From positions 148,549-212,548 of the forward strand of contig CAHIKZ030002632.1 in assembly GCA_903632075.3 (NCBI GenBank): 64,000 nucleotides of DNA, written 5' to 3'. Both the position numbers and the translations under genes were made by a program. This document shows, one piece after another, positions 36,426 to 48,578 of the stretch. The notes below the pieces were generated by a model, which was not told where the DNA came from, searched no databases, and saw only the letters and a program-made list of their open reading frames with translations. The DNA is from Acanthosepion pharaonis. Lineage: Eukaryota > Mollusca > Cephalopoda > Sepiida > Sepiidae. How positions within the stretch are numbered: position 1 is the stretch's first letter; every line of letters starts with the position of its first letter.

Positions 36426-37189
36426 GTTTAGATCTGAATTTTGCTTATCCTGCCGTGTTTTATTTTTTTAAAAATGTATTCGTCTATATGCCTTCCCTTC
36501 CACTTATAGGGACGAAGAGTTATTGAATATCTATATATATTTTTATCTTTAAGTTCAAGTTTCTGATTATCAGCCATGAAACATTTTTACCTCTGATTGA
36601 ATTTGAATAAAGAATAGAGCTATTCATTAATATTGTTTAGCACTTTACATAAGTTAAGACTTACATTCATATATACATGTATCTATTCAGTGTATGTATC
36701 CTATAGTTAGATGGCGACGAAACCAGGACCTCCACACCAATGTTTTGTCTGTGAATCGGTTTGTTACAAACTTTGTATTATGAAAAATAAGACCTTAATA
36801 ATAACGGAAAATCACTTGACGATTCAACCGTTTTCTATCTATAGGTGGTGTCTCAATTAAATTAACGTCGGGAAAGCAAAAAAAACAACACTTCCCTATC
36901 AATACCAAGAAAAGTCTTTTTTTTTAACAATAACATTATGTAAGAAAGTGTCGTGAAGCGGGTTAAGTCTATTGCAATTAATTCCTCGCATGGCAAGGAG
37001 GGACAGACACAACAGATGTCATCCACTGACTGTTCGCAAGACAACAGAGTAAAGGGAGTCAAACACACTGGAATTGATCCCTTGTCTGGCATGGCAAGAC
37101 ATGGTGTTACCGGACTGTTATCGAAACTGTTAACATCAAACAAAAGTTCATTTGAAATCAGGGTATGTCAGAACACTAAATCAAAGTAA
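36426..37189. other. No recognised gene; possible LINE 5-prime leader
   Basis: From about 36950 the base composition becomes less AT-rich, and a 78-codon + frame (36953-37189) runs up to the LINE. It may be leader or ORF1-end sequence of that LINE. I see no motif. Confidence 0.35.
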
Positions 37190-38685
37190 CCAACTAGAAA
37201 ATATAGAAAGTAGGGAATGAAAAGATTAAATATTAATATTTCAAATGTAGGCGAAATGGATTGGCAAACAATGAAAATTTAATCAGTGGCAAAATGAAGA
37301 AAATTATTGGGGAGTAGAACTGATATTAGAACAAGACATGAAGAAATGTGTTCTGGGATAGTAACAACTGTCTGAAAGAATTCTTGTCGTTAAACTGAAA
37401 AGGAAGCCTTTCAATATGTCCAGGAATAGTTGTATATGCATCGACAACACAAAGTACATTAGAAGAAATTGAAAGGTTTTAATGTACACTGGTGAAGGAC
37501 AATCCGTATTACAACCGTCATGGGAAATCTGATGCCAAATTATGCGAGGAGATAGATAATGAAGTAGTTGACACATTCGAACTAGGAACTCAATGACCGC
37601 GGAGAAAATTGATTGTATTGGTGCACGGTGAACGAACACAGAGTAGCCACCACCTGGTTTCAATAACATCTAAACGTATACAGGCATGGAGAAACCGAGG
37701 TGGAGAAACGAGAAACTAAATCGACAATATAACTACCAATAAGAGATTTAGGTATGCAGTTTTAAACTGAAAAAAGTACCAAAATGTCGAGTGGGTGAGC
37801 AACCACGTTACAAAAATTGAAGAGACAGCACACAAATACGACAGACAATTGAATGACCCAAATATGTACGAGAAATATATGGGCAGGGTTAAAAGCAGAT
37901 AAAATGGACAAAACGACAATGGAAACTCAAAGTGCGACCCATTAAGAGAAGCTTTTGTAACATCAGCTATCGAGATCATCCTAATGAAAACTAAACAAAG
38001 AAAAAAAAAGAATGGATGAAATTCTCAACATGAGAAATGGAAACAAAAACAGTGACAACATACGACGCATAACATAGAACACAGTACTAATGATGACGAA
38101 GATTGGCAGTCAGGATTAAGAAGAAATGACTCAACGAAATATGTACAGATATAGGAAGTATTATTATCCAACATAAATCAGATATACATAGAAATTAAAA
38201 TCACATGTTCCTCAAAAGGATAATTCCAAGGAAGGGAACACAATATTAAAAAAGAATAATATTTCCGGAGTAGAACGAATCCATCAGAAAACTCTTCCAC
38301 GGCTGAATAGAACAACTGGCAATACTCAAGAATATTGAACTACCAGAAATATTAAAACCTGAATTGTGTTCAGTATTGGCCAATTTGAAAAGCAACAAGC
38401 AACAAGACCAGACTGATTTGTAATAGGGTTGCTGGCAGCGGTAGGTACTTTCTGTATTACAAACATAATAAATGAAATATACAACAGTGGTGATATATAC
38501 AGGGAATCATAAGTAGATCTATCTTTATACCACTGACTAAAAGCCAAGTGCAAAAGAATGTGAACTCCATCGGAGAATCAGCCAACTGAGGCATATAACA
38601 GAATTTACGATTTGAATTCTGATTAATAAAATATGACAAGAACATTGCAGGACCGTTAAAGATAGTGGAACAAGAAAAGTAGGTC
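37190..38685 (+). pseudogene. Degenerate LINE with endonuclease and RT, RTE-like
   Basis: Blocks on + follow the order of RTE-like LINEs (the family often annotated as craniofacial development protein 2-like). Around 37500-37680 there is an endonuclease stretch with NEVVDTFELGTQ and LVHGERTQSSHHLVSI wording. At 37712-37770 comes ID.ITTNKRFRYAV, matching the IDYI..KRxRxAV endonuclease block, then EWVSNHV.KIEE (the SDH region). The RT starts near 38320 with LPEILKPELCSVLANLKSN-like wording. ITNIINEIYNSGDIYRE lies at 38456-38508. It stops before the catalytic YADD. Frames are heavily broken. Confidence 0.6.
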
Positions 38686-38805
38686 AAAAATAACTATTGA
38701 AAATTAGGTGAAAAGAACTATTGAAAAGGAGATCAAAAAGAACTATTGAAAAATAGGTAAAAAAGAACTATTGAAAAGTAGGTCAAAAAGAACTATTGAA
38801 AGCGC
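38686..38805 (+). repeat. 25-bp tandem repeat
   Basis: Four to five units of AAAAGAACTATTGAAAAGTA plus GGTCA, with unit starts at 38711, 38736, 38761 and 38786 (exactly 25 bp) and one degenerate unit before. 25 is not a multiple of three, so it would shift a reading frame with each unit. It begins where the + strand LINE loses its wording. Confidence 0.92.
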
Positions 38806-38879
38806 TAAATATCCTTGATATACAGTGGCCTAAGAAAAGGTTTTAGCCAGGTGTAATAAATTACATCAAATTTCAAAAT

Positions 38880-40915
38880 TTAATTTCGTAATCCCAACTG
38901 AATATCAATAAACAGTATTTGGAACCAATATGGAGTCGGTCCTCCATTTTCTAGTTTTAGTGCTTCTGTTCGATTTTCCATGGATTTGATCAAGTTATTG
39001 ACTGCCTTGTAATGTTGGTGGAGGGTGAGCTTGATTTTATCCAGCATTTCTCTCTTGTCGTTTGATTTCTCCCTTTTATTTTCTGGTGATTTCGAAGTTT
39101 CTGGTTCCGACGGAACACTGTCTGTTGGTACGGTCTCGCGTTTGGGTTTTAAACGATTTAGGCTCCACTCCAATGTTGCTTTTTTAATTTGGTCATTTTA
39201 TTTTCGAAGGGGGCAACCACGTGGTCTTTTCCCTGAAGTGAACTCGTTGAATAGGACTTGAGGTGGTGACCTTAAAACTTCCATTCTTGCTACGGTGTTT
39301 CAGGATCAGCGATTCGATGCTGTGAATATTGGCTTTTTTAGGGGCTTTATTGCAGCTCACATAGTATTTCCATTTGATGCTCAAGACTGAACGAATATTT
39401 TGCTTGTCAAAGCTTTTAAAAAATATGTTGCGACGGTGTAGAGGTCAGGTTTTGCAGCCATATAGTAAATCTGAATTGACAACAGTACTAGAGACCATAA
39501 TTTTCGCTGTTAAGTTCACATCTTGTTGTTGATGACGAGTTTGATTAACTTTCCAAAGTTCCATATACTTTTCTGAGATGCACTCGTCTAATAAAAGTCC
39601 GCCTAAATATATGGAGAGATGTATTAGAGATGATAATGTAAAGATCTGGTAAGATGTTATTTGGGGCTGGCAGTGCAAAGACCTTGATTTTCATTTTTAC
39701 TGTAAGACCAAAGAGAGAGTTTCTCATAGAATATTGTATTTCTTCTTCTGAATGACAGCAAGCAGTGTTGCAATCAGCATATTGAAGTTGTGAGATGTGT
39801 TACATCTGTTATAAGATTTGGCCGAAGTCTAGTAACATTGAAAAATTTTCAGTCATATCAATATATAATGTCAATTCCTGAATTGTCTGGAAGACATTTG
39901 TGAAACGTTGCATTAAGATACAAACATAATGGCTTAGGTGTTTAGACGAACCATTGTTTACCACATCTTCAGAATGATGGGGAAATGTGGGTTTGCAATG
40001 ATATAACTCCCTGATTGAATAGGATTTTGTCTGGTCCTAGAGACTTCCTTTTGATTTCATTTGTTTCCTAGCTTTCTTACATTCTTGAAAAGCATGCCTC
40101 ATATTCATCCATAGATGATGAGGAGAATTGGTGCTTCTCAGTTTGTCTTAAGTGTTCGAGTTTCTATTTAGGACGATGGAATAATGTTCCCTCCAGCATA
40201 GGAATTTGTCTTGTGAATCCTTCGGGAATTTTCTACTGTCAGTTGCTTGAAGGGATCCATTTGATGTAGTTACTGTTCCAAAAAGTTGTTTCGTTCCAGC
40301 ATAGAAATTTCTGACATTATGTGCATCTGAAGTTTGACTGCCTGTTGTTGCCACCAAATGTCCCGCAGCTCTCTTAGTTTTTTTTTTTACTCCTGTTTTA
40401 GATTCTGGAAATACTTCTTTTTGAGTCTGGTTCTTCGAATTTATTCATCTGACAAACGAGCGTTTTTGCCTCAATCAGCTTGTTGAATTAAATATTGTTT
40501 TCATCAAATCAGTCCTGATTCCTGGTCTTGGTGAAACTGGTGACAGTCTCTGCTGTTTCTGTGACGTATTTTCTACGAAATAGTGGTTGGTGTTGAAAAT
40601 TCTTTTATGGTGATTCTCATGAATGTAGTAACAATGTGATGGTCTGTCCAGATGTCGTTGGTATTAAAGCCCACCTTGGTGACGATGTCGTCTCTTTTGT
40701 CTTGTTGCCATAAGATGCCATAGTCTATGCAATTTTAGTATTTGCATCGGAGATATAAGGCATGTGGTCTTGATTAAATTGGAAGTCGGAATTTTGTATA
40801 CATAAGAAATAAATTGTATTCCATGTATAGACCCAGTAACAGCTGTCCATTAGAATTGTAATTCTCGAAACCTTCTTTAGCTATGACTTTTTCGAATAGG
40901 CGATGATCTTTTCCC
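38880..40915 (-). pseudogene. Degenerate LINE, endonuclease to C-terminus, minus strand
   Basis: From high to low coordinate comes NGQLLLGLYMEYNLF (about 40830-40870), matching NGxLLLxxCxEHxL of the endonuclease. IDYGILWQQDKRDDIV and WTDHHIVTTFMRI (about 40610-40740) follow. The linker is HNVRNFYAGTKQLFGTVTTSNG (40340-40270 region). The RT has LGPDKI near 40030, then FSMLLDF and the catalytic block QYADCNTACC at about 39760-39785, where YADD has become YADC. After it come FGLTVKMKIKVFALPAPN, LLYGCKT and a KANIHSIESLILKHR block. The tail near 38890-39000 has remnants of the C-terminal finger region. Catalytic loss and many shifts make it a fossil. It lies tail-to-tail with the + strand LINE before it. 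Confidence 0.72.
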
Positions 40916-40928
40916 ATATCTTATCTTT

Positions 40929-40933
<5 letters not shown>

Positions 40934-41025
<92 letters not shown>

Positions 41026-41052
41026 TGTGTGTGTCTGTGTGTGCCTGTGTGT
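40934..41052. repeat. (AT)n-(GT)n compound microsatellite
   Basis: About 45 bp of AT repeats followed by about 70 bp of GT repeats with CTGT variants. It sits exactly at the 5-prime limit of readable endonuclease sequence of the minus-strand LINE. Confidence 0.97.
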
Positions 41053-41059
41053 GGTTCAA

Positions 41060-41360
41060 TGAATGATTTGTTTAAATTATGCACAAAACATATTAAGCCT
41101 TGGATTCATCCAACTCTTTCAAAATCCTCAGTACTGTTCTCAAATTGACATCCAAGCACTCTGAAATATTCGTATTGAGTTTGATGGGAATGCCAATATG
41201 CTGTTTTCAATTCTCTGCGGAATGAATTGCATCATGGTGCTCTTTTTCTCAACTTTTTTTGCCCAACTAACCCTACTATACGGTGCAGTTGACAAAATCA
41301 AAAACAAGCAACGCGTCTGCGCGAAATCAAAACTATATAATAGCAACAATTTACCCATCG
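41060..41360 (-). pseudogene. Possible transposase N-terminal fragment
   Basis: The minus strand reads ISECLDVNLRTVLRILKELD (about 41105-41170), a helix-turn-helix-like stretch resembling the N-terminal DNA-binding part of some mariner-type transposases, preceded in another frame by MAKKV-like KKVEKKSTMMQFIP wording. No DDE catalytic block is present. The match is from memory and short, so other HTH proteins are possible. Confidence 0.28.
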
Positions 41361-41379
41361 CTTCCTCTCTGTGTGTGTA

Positions 41380-41387
<8 letters not shown>

Positions 41388-41433
<46 letters not shown>

Positions 41434-41486
41434 TGTGTGTGTATGTGTGTGTGTACGCGCCCGCGTTTGTGTGTGTATATATATAC
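41388..41486. repeat. (AT)n-(GT)n microsatellite
   Basis: AT repeats at about 41389-41430, then TG-rich sequence and a short ATATAT run leading directly into the palindrome. Confidence 0.95.
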
Positions 41487-41650
41487 ATATAAGCGAATAT
41501 ACATAATATCTAACGTCGACAGCACGACTGGAGTTCCATTCAGATCTTTACAATCTTCAGGTACAAATATTTGAACCTGAATATTGAAAGAACTGCATCG
41601 AACTCCGAGGCGTGCTGTCGACGTTGGATATTATGTATATTCACTAATAT
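41487..41650. repeat. Near-perfect 164-bp palindrome
   Basis: The arms pair almost base for base from GCGAATATACATAATATC (41493 on) to its partner GATATTATGTATATTCAC (ending 41644). ACGTCGACAGCACG, GGAGTTC, CAG, TCTTT, CAAT and TTCAGGT are all mirrored in reverse complement. The centre is CAAATATTTG (41564-41573), so there is virtually no loop. Roughly ten mismatches or small gaps in 80 paired positions. No coding capacity. Confidence 0.92.
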
Positions 41651-43191
41651 ATACTTACAGCTCAATTTCATAAACAGCTGAAGAAGAAATATATTTATAC
41701 GTACAAGCAACTATATTTACGTGTACGTAGATTTTTAGGCTACACATTCTTATATATATACAATTTATAATAGCGACGAAAGTGAGATACTATTTGTGGT
41801 ATGTTATAAGAACCGATCTGCCCTTGACTTGTATATTAGAAACACAGACTCCAATGAAAAGTGAACCGTTATTAATTGCATTAAAAATAGAGAATATAAT
41901 CATTACGTCCATTACGTTGTAATGTCCATTTTATTATTTATTTTAATCAACATTAACTGGTTTCTATGTCTTTTTATATTAAATAGCACGATATGTTTAC
42001 GCCTGTTTATGCTTTAATATAAAATTAGTTTAATTTTAAGTATTAAAAAATAAATAAAAAAAATGAATAAAAAGCTAAGGAAATTCACGAGAAGATATAA
42101 GTTTCAATATCAGACTTCTATGGAAGTGTCTTTATTTTTATTCTCCATTACTCCTAAAAGATATGAAGTATCAGATCAGGAAACACTTTCTGAATCCCAT
42201 AATAAAATTCGGCCTTAATTGTTACTCTTCTGAAGATGGTTCAAATTAAAGAAAATCCCCAGGCACATAACTCGTTGACTTTTCAGTAATTGAACAGACA
42301 AGAAGACAGATGGCAGTATGATGAACCTGTAACAATCTCTCCTAAATTCTTCATTGTCCACTTGTATGTCTAGTAAATATTTAACTGTTTAATTAACGGA
42401 TGCATTCCGACTATTCGATACTAATATGTTGCGGAGGTTGATTTGGAGACATATGATTAGATTTATGACCTGCAGCATATGCATTCCTCTCATTAATATA
42501 CATATTCTGGTAACTCAAAATGACCTGAATTAGATTCGTTATTTATTACCCGTTATTATTGTTGTGTAAAACTGAGTGAAAGGTTTGTTTCGTGAGTGCC
42601 TGCTCTTGGCGTGATCGTGAAGACCTTCTCAATCAATCTAATATTCGGTTGGTCATTTCATCGGTAAAGGAGATTCAGAACTTTTCAGGAACTCCTTGTA
42701 AGTACATACGTACATTTCTTACGTATATATGGGGACTTTATTGTAAATTCCTTTAAAAGCATTTTAATTCCCATAAAATAAATTTTTCTGTTTCAGTTCC
42801 CATTTAGAGCACAGCTTTATACTCAGCAATTTTGAAAGATTTTTAATAATGTTCAAGAGATTTATATTTCTTTCAACTTTTTTGAAAGAGTACGCCAGGG
42901 AAATAAAATGAAATATGTGCAATGCTTTGTTGTGAAAATATACGTGGGTTTGAAATTAAAAATGAAAGCCCTATTAGTCATAAACAGTATTATTACGATT
43001 TAACATACTAAACAAGTAGTAGATATAGAGGAGTCAACATTTAAAAAAAAAAGTAACTACAGATTCGAGAATTCACAAATGGGAATAATTGCATATGCAG
43101 AACTCACCCGAACTAAAACAGGTAAAATATAATAGATATCATGTTCACTATTAAAACAGTCACAACATACACACGCGTATAAAAACACTCG

Positions 43192-43197
<6 letters not shown>
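41651..43197. other. AT-rich sequence, no recognised gene
   Basis: I find no coding, RNA or repeat structure here that I can support. Confidence 0.5.
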
Positions 43198-43257
<60 letters not shown>

Positions 43258-43404
43258 GAAATGGACAAGGTCCGACAATTTATTTATTAAAGACATTTTA
43301 TTTATGTTTAACGTTGTTATTTTATAGATACAAGTATTTAAGCAAATGCTCTGTTTATGATAAAGTTTGTATCTATAAAATAACGTTAAACATAAATGTC
43401 TTTA

Positions 43405-43489
<85 letters not shown>
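43198..43489. repeat. Inverted repeat flanked on both sides by (AT)n
   Basis: AT repeats at about 43198-43254 and 43410-43489 enclose two inverted arms: left about 43281-43335 and right about 43364-43410. Both arms carry ATTTATTAAAGACATT, TATGTTTAACG and TTATTTTATAGATACAA in opposite orientation; the left arm has two small insertions. The loop is about 30 bp. Confidence 0.88.
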
Positions 43490-43495
<6 letters not shown>

Positions 43496-43929
43496 GTGTG
43501 TACATGTGTATGTTCATGTGTGTGTTAGATAGAATATGTCTGTACAAATAAAATATGAATAAAGACAAAATGAAATATTTGAAGCTGAAGTGTTTCATCG
43601 TCTGAGGGTTTTTATAAAAACAAATGAAGGATTTTATTTTGTAACAACTATTTATACACAGGGCCAAAAATGTCATCAAATGTTGGAAAGTTTAGAATGC
43701 TCATAAATATTCATTAGGTTAGCCGAAAAGACAGACAGGCTATGGAGGACGCGAACTGACACAACTCAATGTCTAATAAACGAAAGTGAATCAACAATAT
43801 TTGTTCAGTTTTTTTTTTATGAAAATTAGTATCTAAATTATTTTGTTTGGGGATTAATTTATGTGTTATATACTTTAAATAACATGAGGGCTTCATTATT
43901 TGTCTATATTTCTGAGATGACATTACATT
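43490..43929. other. No recognised gene
   Basis: AT-rich; nothing supported. Confidence 0.5.
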
Positions 43930-44560
43930 GCTCGGGCTATCATCCTCATCTTTGTTGCCACATTTATCACAACGTTTCCGCCGTTGTACGCTCCGGCCTT
44001 CTTCAGTTTGTTGGAATGTCGAACTGAACCCTTTATTTCGCTCGCTGGGGTAGACTGTTCCAGTTCCACGTGGATGTCAGTTATCAGTTATCTTTTGTTA
44101 ATTCCCTTCTCCAAGATCTCCACCGCCTTAACTAGCTATTGAACTCACACTCTTTGGGTCATGTCACTGGATCTAACTACCGCCTTTATCCATTTTTTAT
44201 GTGTCCTTGAGGACATCTTTGTATGGATTTCTGGGTATTATAAACTTAATGCCTTCATTTTTTACCAATGCTCATATTGCAACGTTTGCTGTTATCATTG
44301 AATTTTTTTTACCAGAGCTCATATTGCAATTTTCTTTGTTATTATTGCTTTCCTCTGGAACTCCTTATTATTGGTTCCCATATTGTATTCATTTCTATGC
44401 TTGGTCGGCTCAGGAGATTTTTGTGGCCTAGCATATGTGCTGATTCTTAGATTCCTTACAATTTTTCCATTGATCTTCTATATCTATGATTTCAACCTGA
44501 TCCCAAAGAGGGCGATGATATCCCTTTTCTCTCCATATGTAGTCAGCCACGCCTTATTTT
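43930..44560. repeat. Second copy of the 33.1/34.1-kb dispersed repeat
   Basis: 43942-44006 reads on the minus strand CTGAAGAAGGCCGG..ACAACGG..GAAACGTTG, a hammerhead-like core. 44140-44430 shares TTTGGGTCATGTCACTGGAT, TGTCCTTGAGGACATC, AGAGCTCATATTGCAAT and GGAGATTTTTGTGGCCTA with 34160-34400. The terminal inverted repeat seen at 34.1 kb is only half preserved here (GATGTCAGTTATC..AGTTATC at the left, none at the right). Confidence 0.75.
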
Positions 44561-45065
44561 TCCACTTCCCCTCGTGTTACAGATTTTTGATGTTCTTGAA
44601 TTCTTCTTTAATTTTACCGGATTTTCTGTCTGTTCGCTTGGGAAAGGGGGAATTCTTTCAGGAATGGAGAGAGTTGAAAAAATTCAGGGCGCAGATTTAT
44701 GGTTTGATAAAGTTGGCAGCAGCACTCTCGAGAATGTGCCGCTTCTAAGTCAGTTACTTTCTCTTTTAATAAGTGCGGTATTCATTAGATCAGTTCCCTT
44801 AAAATTTATTATTTTTTGCCAAATATCTACCTTACTGGTTCATACTAATTCTAGGGCTGACAGATTAAGTTTACGTACAATCCTCTAAAAAAAATCGGTT
44901 AATTGTGCTAATAGGTTAAATAATTTCAGTATCCTAGGTTTTTAGAAGTTAATTAAATTAAAGTCGGTATGGACGTCTGGTACGTGATAATCTTTAAGTC
45001 CAGTGAATGTCATGAAACTTTTGACCTATTGCTTTTCTCTCTCTCTTCATTCTGTCGCTGTCACT
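44561..45065. other. No recognised gene
   Basis: Overlapping + frames at 44371-44748 and 44574-44888 run through the repeat tail without a motif. I regard them as chance. Confidence 0.4.
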
Positions 45066-45084
45066 CTCTCTCTCTCTCTCTCTA

Positions 45085-45135
<51 letters not shown>
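45066..45135. repeat. (TC)n-(TA)n microsatellite
   Basis: CT repeats pass into AT repeats. Confidence 0.95.
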
Positions 45136-45137
<2 letters not shown>

Positions 45138-45919
45138 AGGGTGTATCTGTGTGTGTGTTTGGCATGGATAAAGTCTAATCCCACACACACATATCTTCCT
45201 AAAATTAAGCAATGTAAGCAAATCTATGTCAATATGTATATAAGTTCTATGTGAATATTGTTCGCGTCCACAGTTTATACTTTATTTTAAGCTTCACGTA
45301 GTAAATCGCTCTCAGTATGTATGAGACTTTTCGGTGTTAAATATTCATGTGCGAAAGTCTCCTTAATTATTCGATTATTGTGTTGACAAAAATCCAATTG
45401 CACTTGATGAAAGAAAGGAGATAAAAAATATTCTTATTCCGAAAATAAATGTATTCATATATTTTGCATATGTTGCATTTAAAGAGAATGCGGAATAAAA
45501 TAAATAATAAAACTAATTTAATCTGCGGTCACTTTTTCACAGATACACAGTATCCCTCAATTAATTAGCAATTTTAAAAATCTCCAAAAAGACAAGAAAT
45601 TGCGGGACGCTACTAGCACTAATGTCCTGAAGGGACATGATGCATAGAAGATGTTCATAATTTATCAAAAGCCGATTGACAACGGTCTTACGGACAAGTA
45701 AAATACTAATTGCTTTAATTATTCAGACTTTCAAGAAAAATAATGAAGGATTTTAAATATGCATAATTTCTTGAACTAAATATTACACAGATTGATAATC
45801 TTTGACGTTAATCACTTTCATATGCTTCGAATAGTTAGTCTAGATGATTGCTGTTACCGTTTATTTCTTTCTTGGATACTCTGTGATACATCTGATTTAA
45901 ATATCTATAATCAACATCG
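45136..45919. other. No recognised gene
   Basis: AT-rich; nothing supported. Confidence 0.5.
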
Positions 45920-46270
45920 CGGAGCCCCAAAACGCAAACTAAAAGACCAAATAAACTTTCCACTTATTCCAGCCGGAATCAGTCATGACTCTTTGGAAAC
46001 AGGATTCCCCGATCGTTCATCCTGGACAAGAGCAATTTATTTCGCTTGTTATACTTACAAGGAGATGAGAAAGACTGAAGAGGAATTATAAAGAAGACAG
46101 CGCAGGACCCAACAACTTCAGCCAGGATCATTACCAACCCTACCATGCAACCAATGCCTGTGAATTTTTCATTTCCGACTTTGTCAGGCTCAAGCATCTT
46201 CGAAGCACCAGATAAACCAAACTCGGACAAGAATGGTGCCTACGACGACCGCGATGACAATCGAACACGA
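45920..46270 (+). pseudogene. LINE ORF2 C-terminal tail
   Basis: The frame 45792-46091 contains HRGAPKRKLKDQINFPLIPA, matching the GAPRKRFKDxLKxxL block behind the LINE RT. It continues with SLETGFPDRSSWTRAI (the W..LA.DR..WR block) and TYKEMRKTEEEL, ending at a stop. The next bases read RRQRRTQQLQPGSLPTLPCNQC, the first Cys pair of the terminal C2H2 finger, whose His part is degraded. It is a LINE remnant, not a host exon, and recalls the tail at 12460-12890. Confidence 0.65.
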
Positions 46271-47994
46271 AATGTGAAATCAATTCTTATATATTCATAA
46301 AAAAAAACTATTATGAATTTAATATTGTTTACGAAAGCTCATTAGGTCAAATTCGTTTCTTACATATCAATTTCTACCTGGTATATACATGATCCGTTTG
46401 AATATAACACCTTATATATAATCCATGACTTTGAGAACAACCATTATTAAGACAATTTTCAGAATACAGATGGAAAAACCTTAAAGAAAATTAGCAGCCA
46501 TTTTCTAACAATATAAATTGTGGGACAGGCAACACGAACCGGACAAAAACGTTCATTTTCTGAATTTTACTTTATTAGAGGAAATTGTAATTTATACTCA
46601 AATAAATTCTTCGCTTTATACCTTTCATCTTGTTTCTGCAGAAAAGTATTTGCGGCTTTTTATTAGGGATTAGATACTTAATGATAACTCTAGAAACAGC
46701 AGTAACAACAAAACTATTCACTGATTAGGCAGACAATGCTTGTAAATATATATTCACAGTTAAAAATAAAAACATGTAATTGGAAACATCATATTATGAT
46801 TTAGGATTTCACTACGAAAGCTAATCAAATATATTCGAACTTGCAGAATTAAGTTCAAAGAATTGGCTTCTGTTTGAAAAATAAATATTAATCACTGTCA
46901 AACAAATATTGTCCTCATTGTTTTCTTTATCATTATTAATTTCATTGCTTCTATAATTTCAATAAGTCTGTTTGTCACAGATCCGTATTACCTGAAAATA
47001 TATGAGTGAAAATAAAACTGAAATTCGATTTATATATTTCAATTTAATCAAGATTTATGTACAAACAATATCGCTGGATAAATGTTTACTAATAAGGAAC
47101 AAATTGAGTGGACATTTCAAAAGTAGGTATTTGTTAAAATTATTCAGACACCTTATCAATATCCAATATAACTTTTCATAATTGAACGCATGCATATATA
47201 CGATATTACTAAGAACGAGTACCTAAATGTGCTTATTTCACGTTACATTCAACTTGTCAAAGTAAGTGTTATAGGTGAGATAACAGAATCAGATATGCGG
47301 TGTTACATCAGGCCTGGTATATTTTTTCCGTAGGTTGCAAATATGCCGACCGTACAGGCCATGGTAGTTGTGAACCAGAGTTAGATTTGAGTGAGTATTA
47401 CCCAACGCGAAGACCACTACCCCATCCTGAACTGCAAGACATTTTGAACAATGTTTTCCATGTACATGTACGGTTAAAAGTAACCATAATTAATATTAAA
47501 TGCGATGCTCGGAAGTGGGTCTGTGTAGCATTGATGAAACGTTTTCATCACTGATGAAATATAACCGAAGAAGTGCTCATCAGTATAATCCTACATTATA
47601 ACAGCAGCCATAATGTTTCATTAATATTTAAGATATATACTGATGAAAGCTTATAAAATGACCGTTCGTATTATTGGCATTGTTTTGAAATTGCTTCGAA
47701 TCAATAATCATTCTATGTTTGAAAGTAGAAGTAATAAATTGTTTAAAGTTTTAATTTACAGTAAAATATAACCACCAAAATTTAGTGAATCAAGAAAGAA
47801 ATGAAGATCCAAGATAATCCACTCGCTTCTGGGCGTGGAACAATCTCTTATTTGCTGGTGTACCCAGGTCTACCTTCACCCGGGGAGGTAGAACCTGTTA
47901 GGGTCCCAGCTATGGGCAAATAGTTAACCCCCGAAACTGAGGTAAAAAGGATTATAAAAGTGTAAAAATAGGTTTTAATACTTTGCAAAATTAT
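46271..47994. other. AT-rich sequence with one small GC-rich hairpin
   Basis: No gene recognised; an 84-codon frame at 47300-47554 has no motif. At about 47863-47916 ACCCAGGTCTACCT pairs with AGGTAGAACCTG..AGGGT around a CACCCGGGG loop, a short GC-rich hairpin in AT-rich DNA just ahead of the minisatellite. Confidence 0.45.
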
Positions 47995-48225
47995 TACCAG
48001 AAATAAATTTCAGCTATACGTTTTTGAAAAAATATTATTACTAGCTATACTTTTTTGAAAAATAATATTAGCAGCTATACGTTTTTGAAAAAATAATCTT
48101 GCCAGCTCTACGTTTTTGAAAAAATAAAATTACCAGCTATACCTTTTGAAAAAATAATATTACCAGGTGTACATTTTTGAGGAAAAAGATATTAACAGAA
48201 ATCTTTGACAAAACAAAAATATTAC
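47995..48225. repeat. 31-bp minisatellite
   Basis: Unit close to CAGCTATACGTTTTTGAAAA plus AATAATATTAC. Unit starts are at about 48013, 48044, 48074, 48105, 48136 and 48166, so the period is 30-31 bp with about six readable copies and degenerate edges. Confidence 0.93.
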
Positions 48226-48394
48226 CAAAAAAAAAAAAGTTGATTGGTATTAAATCACTTTTGGAATTCAGGTAAAGGGATATAGAAGGGCCTAAATAAA
48301 ACAAAAATAGGAAACCGGAAAAATTTTGTTGAATAAAAACACCAGGATTTTGGGAATTTCATTGCGCTTTTTGGAAAGAAGTAATGATTTTAAA

Positions 48395-48435
<41 letters not shown>

Positions 48436-48544
48436 CGTAATATATATGAAGAAAATGAAGAATTAGAACAATGGTTAAAATATGGATTTAATTTTCATGA
48501 TTTGATAAATTCTAGATAATTTTCCGTAGAAAAAAAGTATATTA

Positions 48545-48578
<34 letters not shown>

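Noticed and set aside
38880..39173. 97-codon minus frame, Lys/Glu/Pro-rich, considered as a host exon
   Set aside because: It overlaps in another frame the C-terminal end of the minus-strand LINE, whose wording reads through here with shifts.
45792..46091. 99-codon plus frame, considered as a host gene exon
   Set aside because: Its second half matches the LINE C-terminal GAPKRK..DR..W block and runs into a finger remnant.
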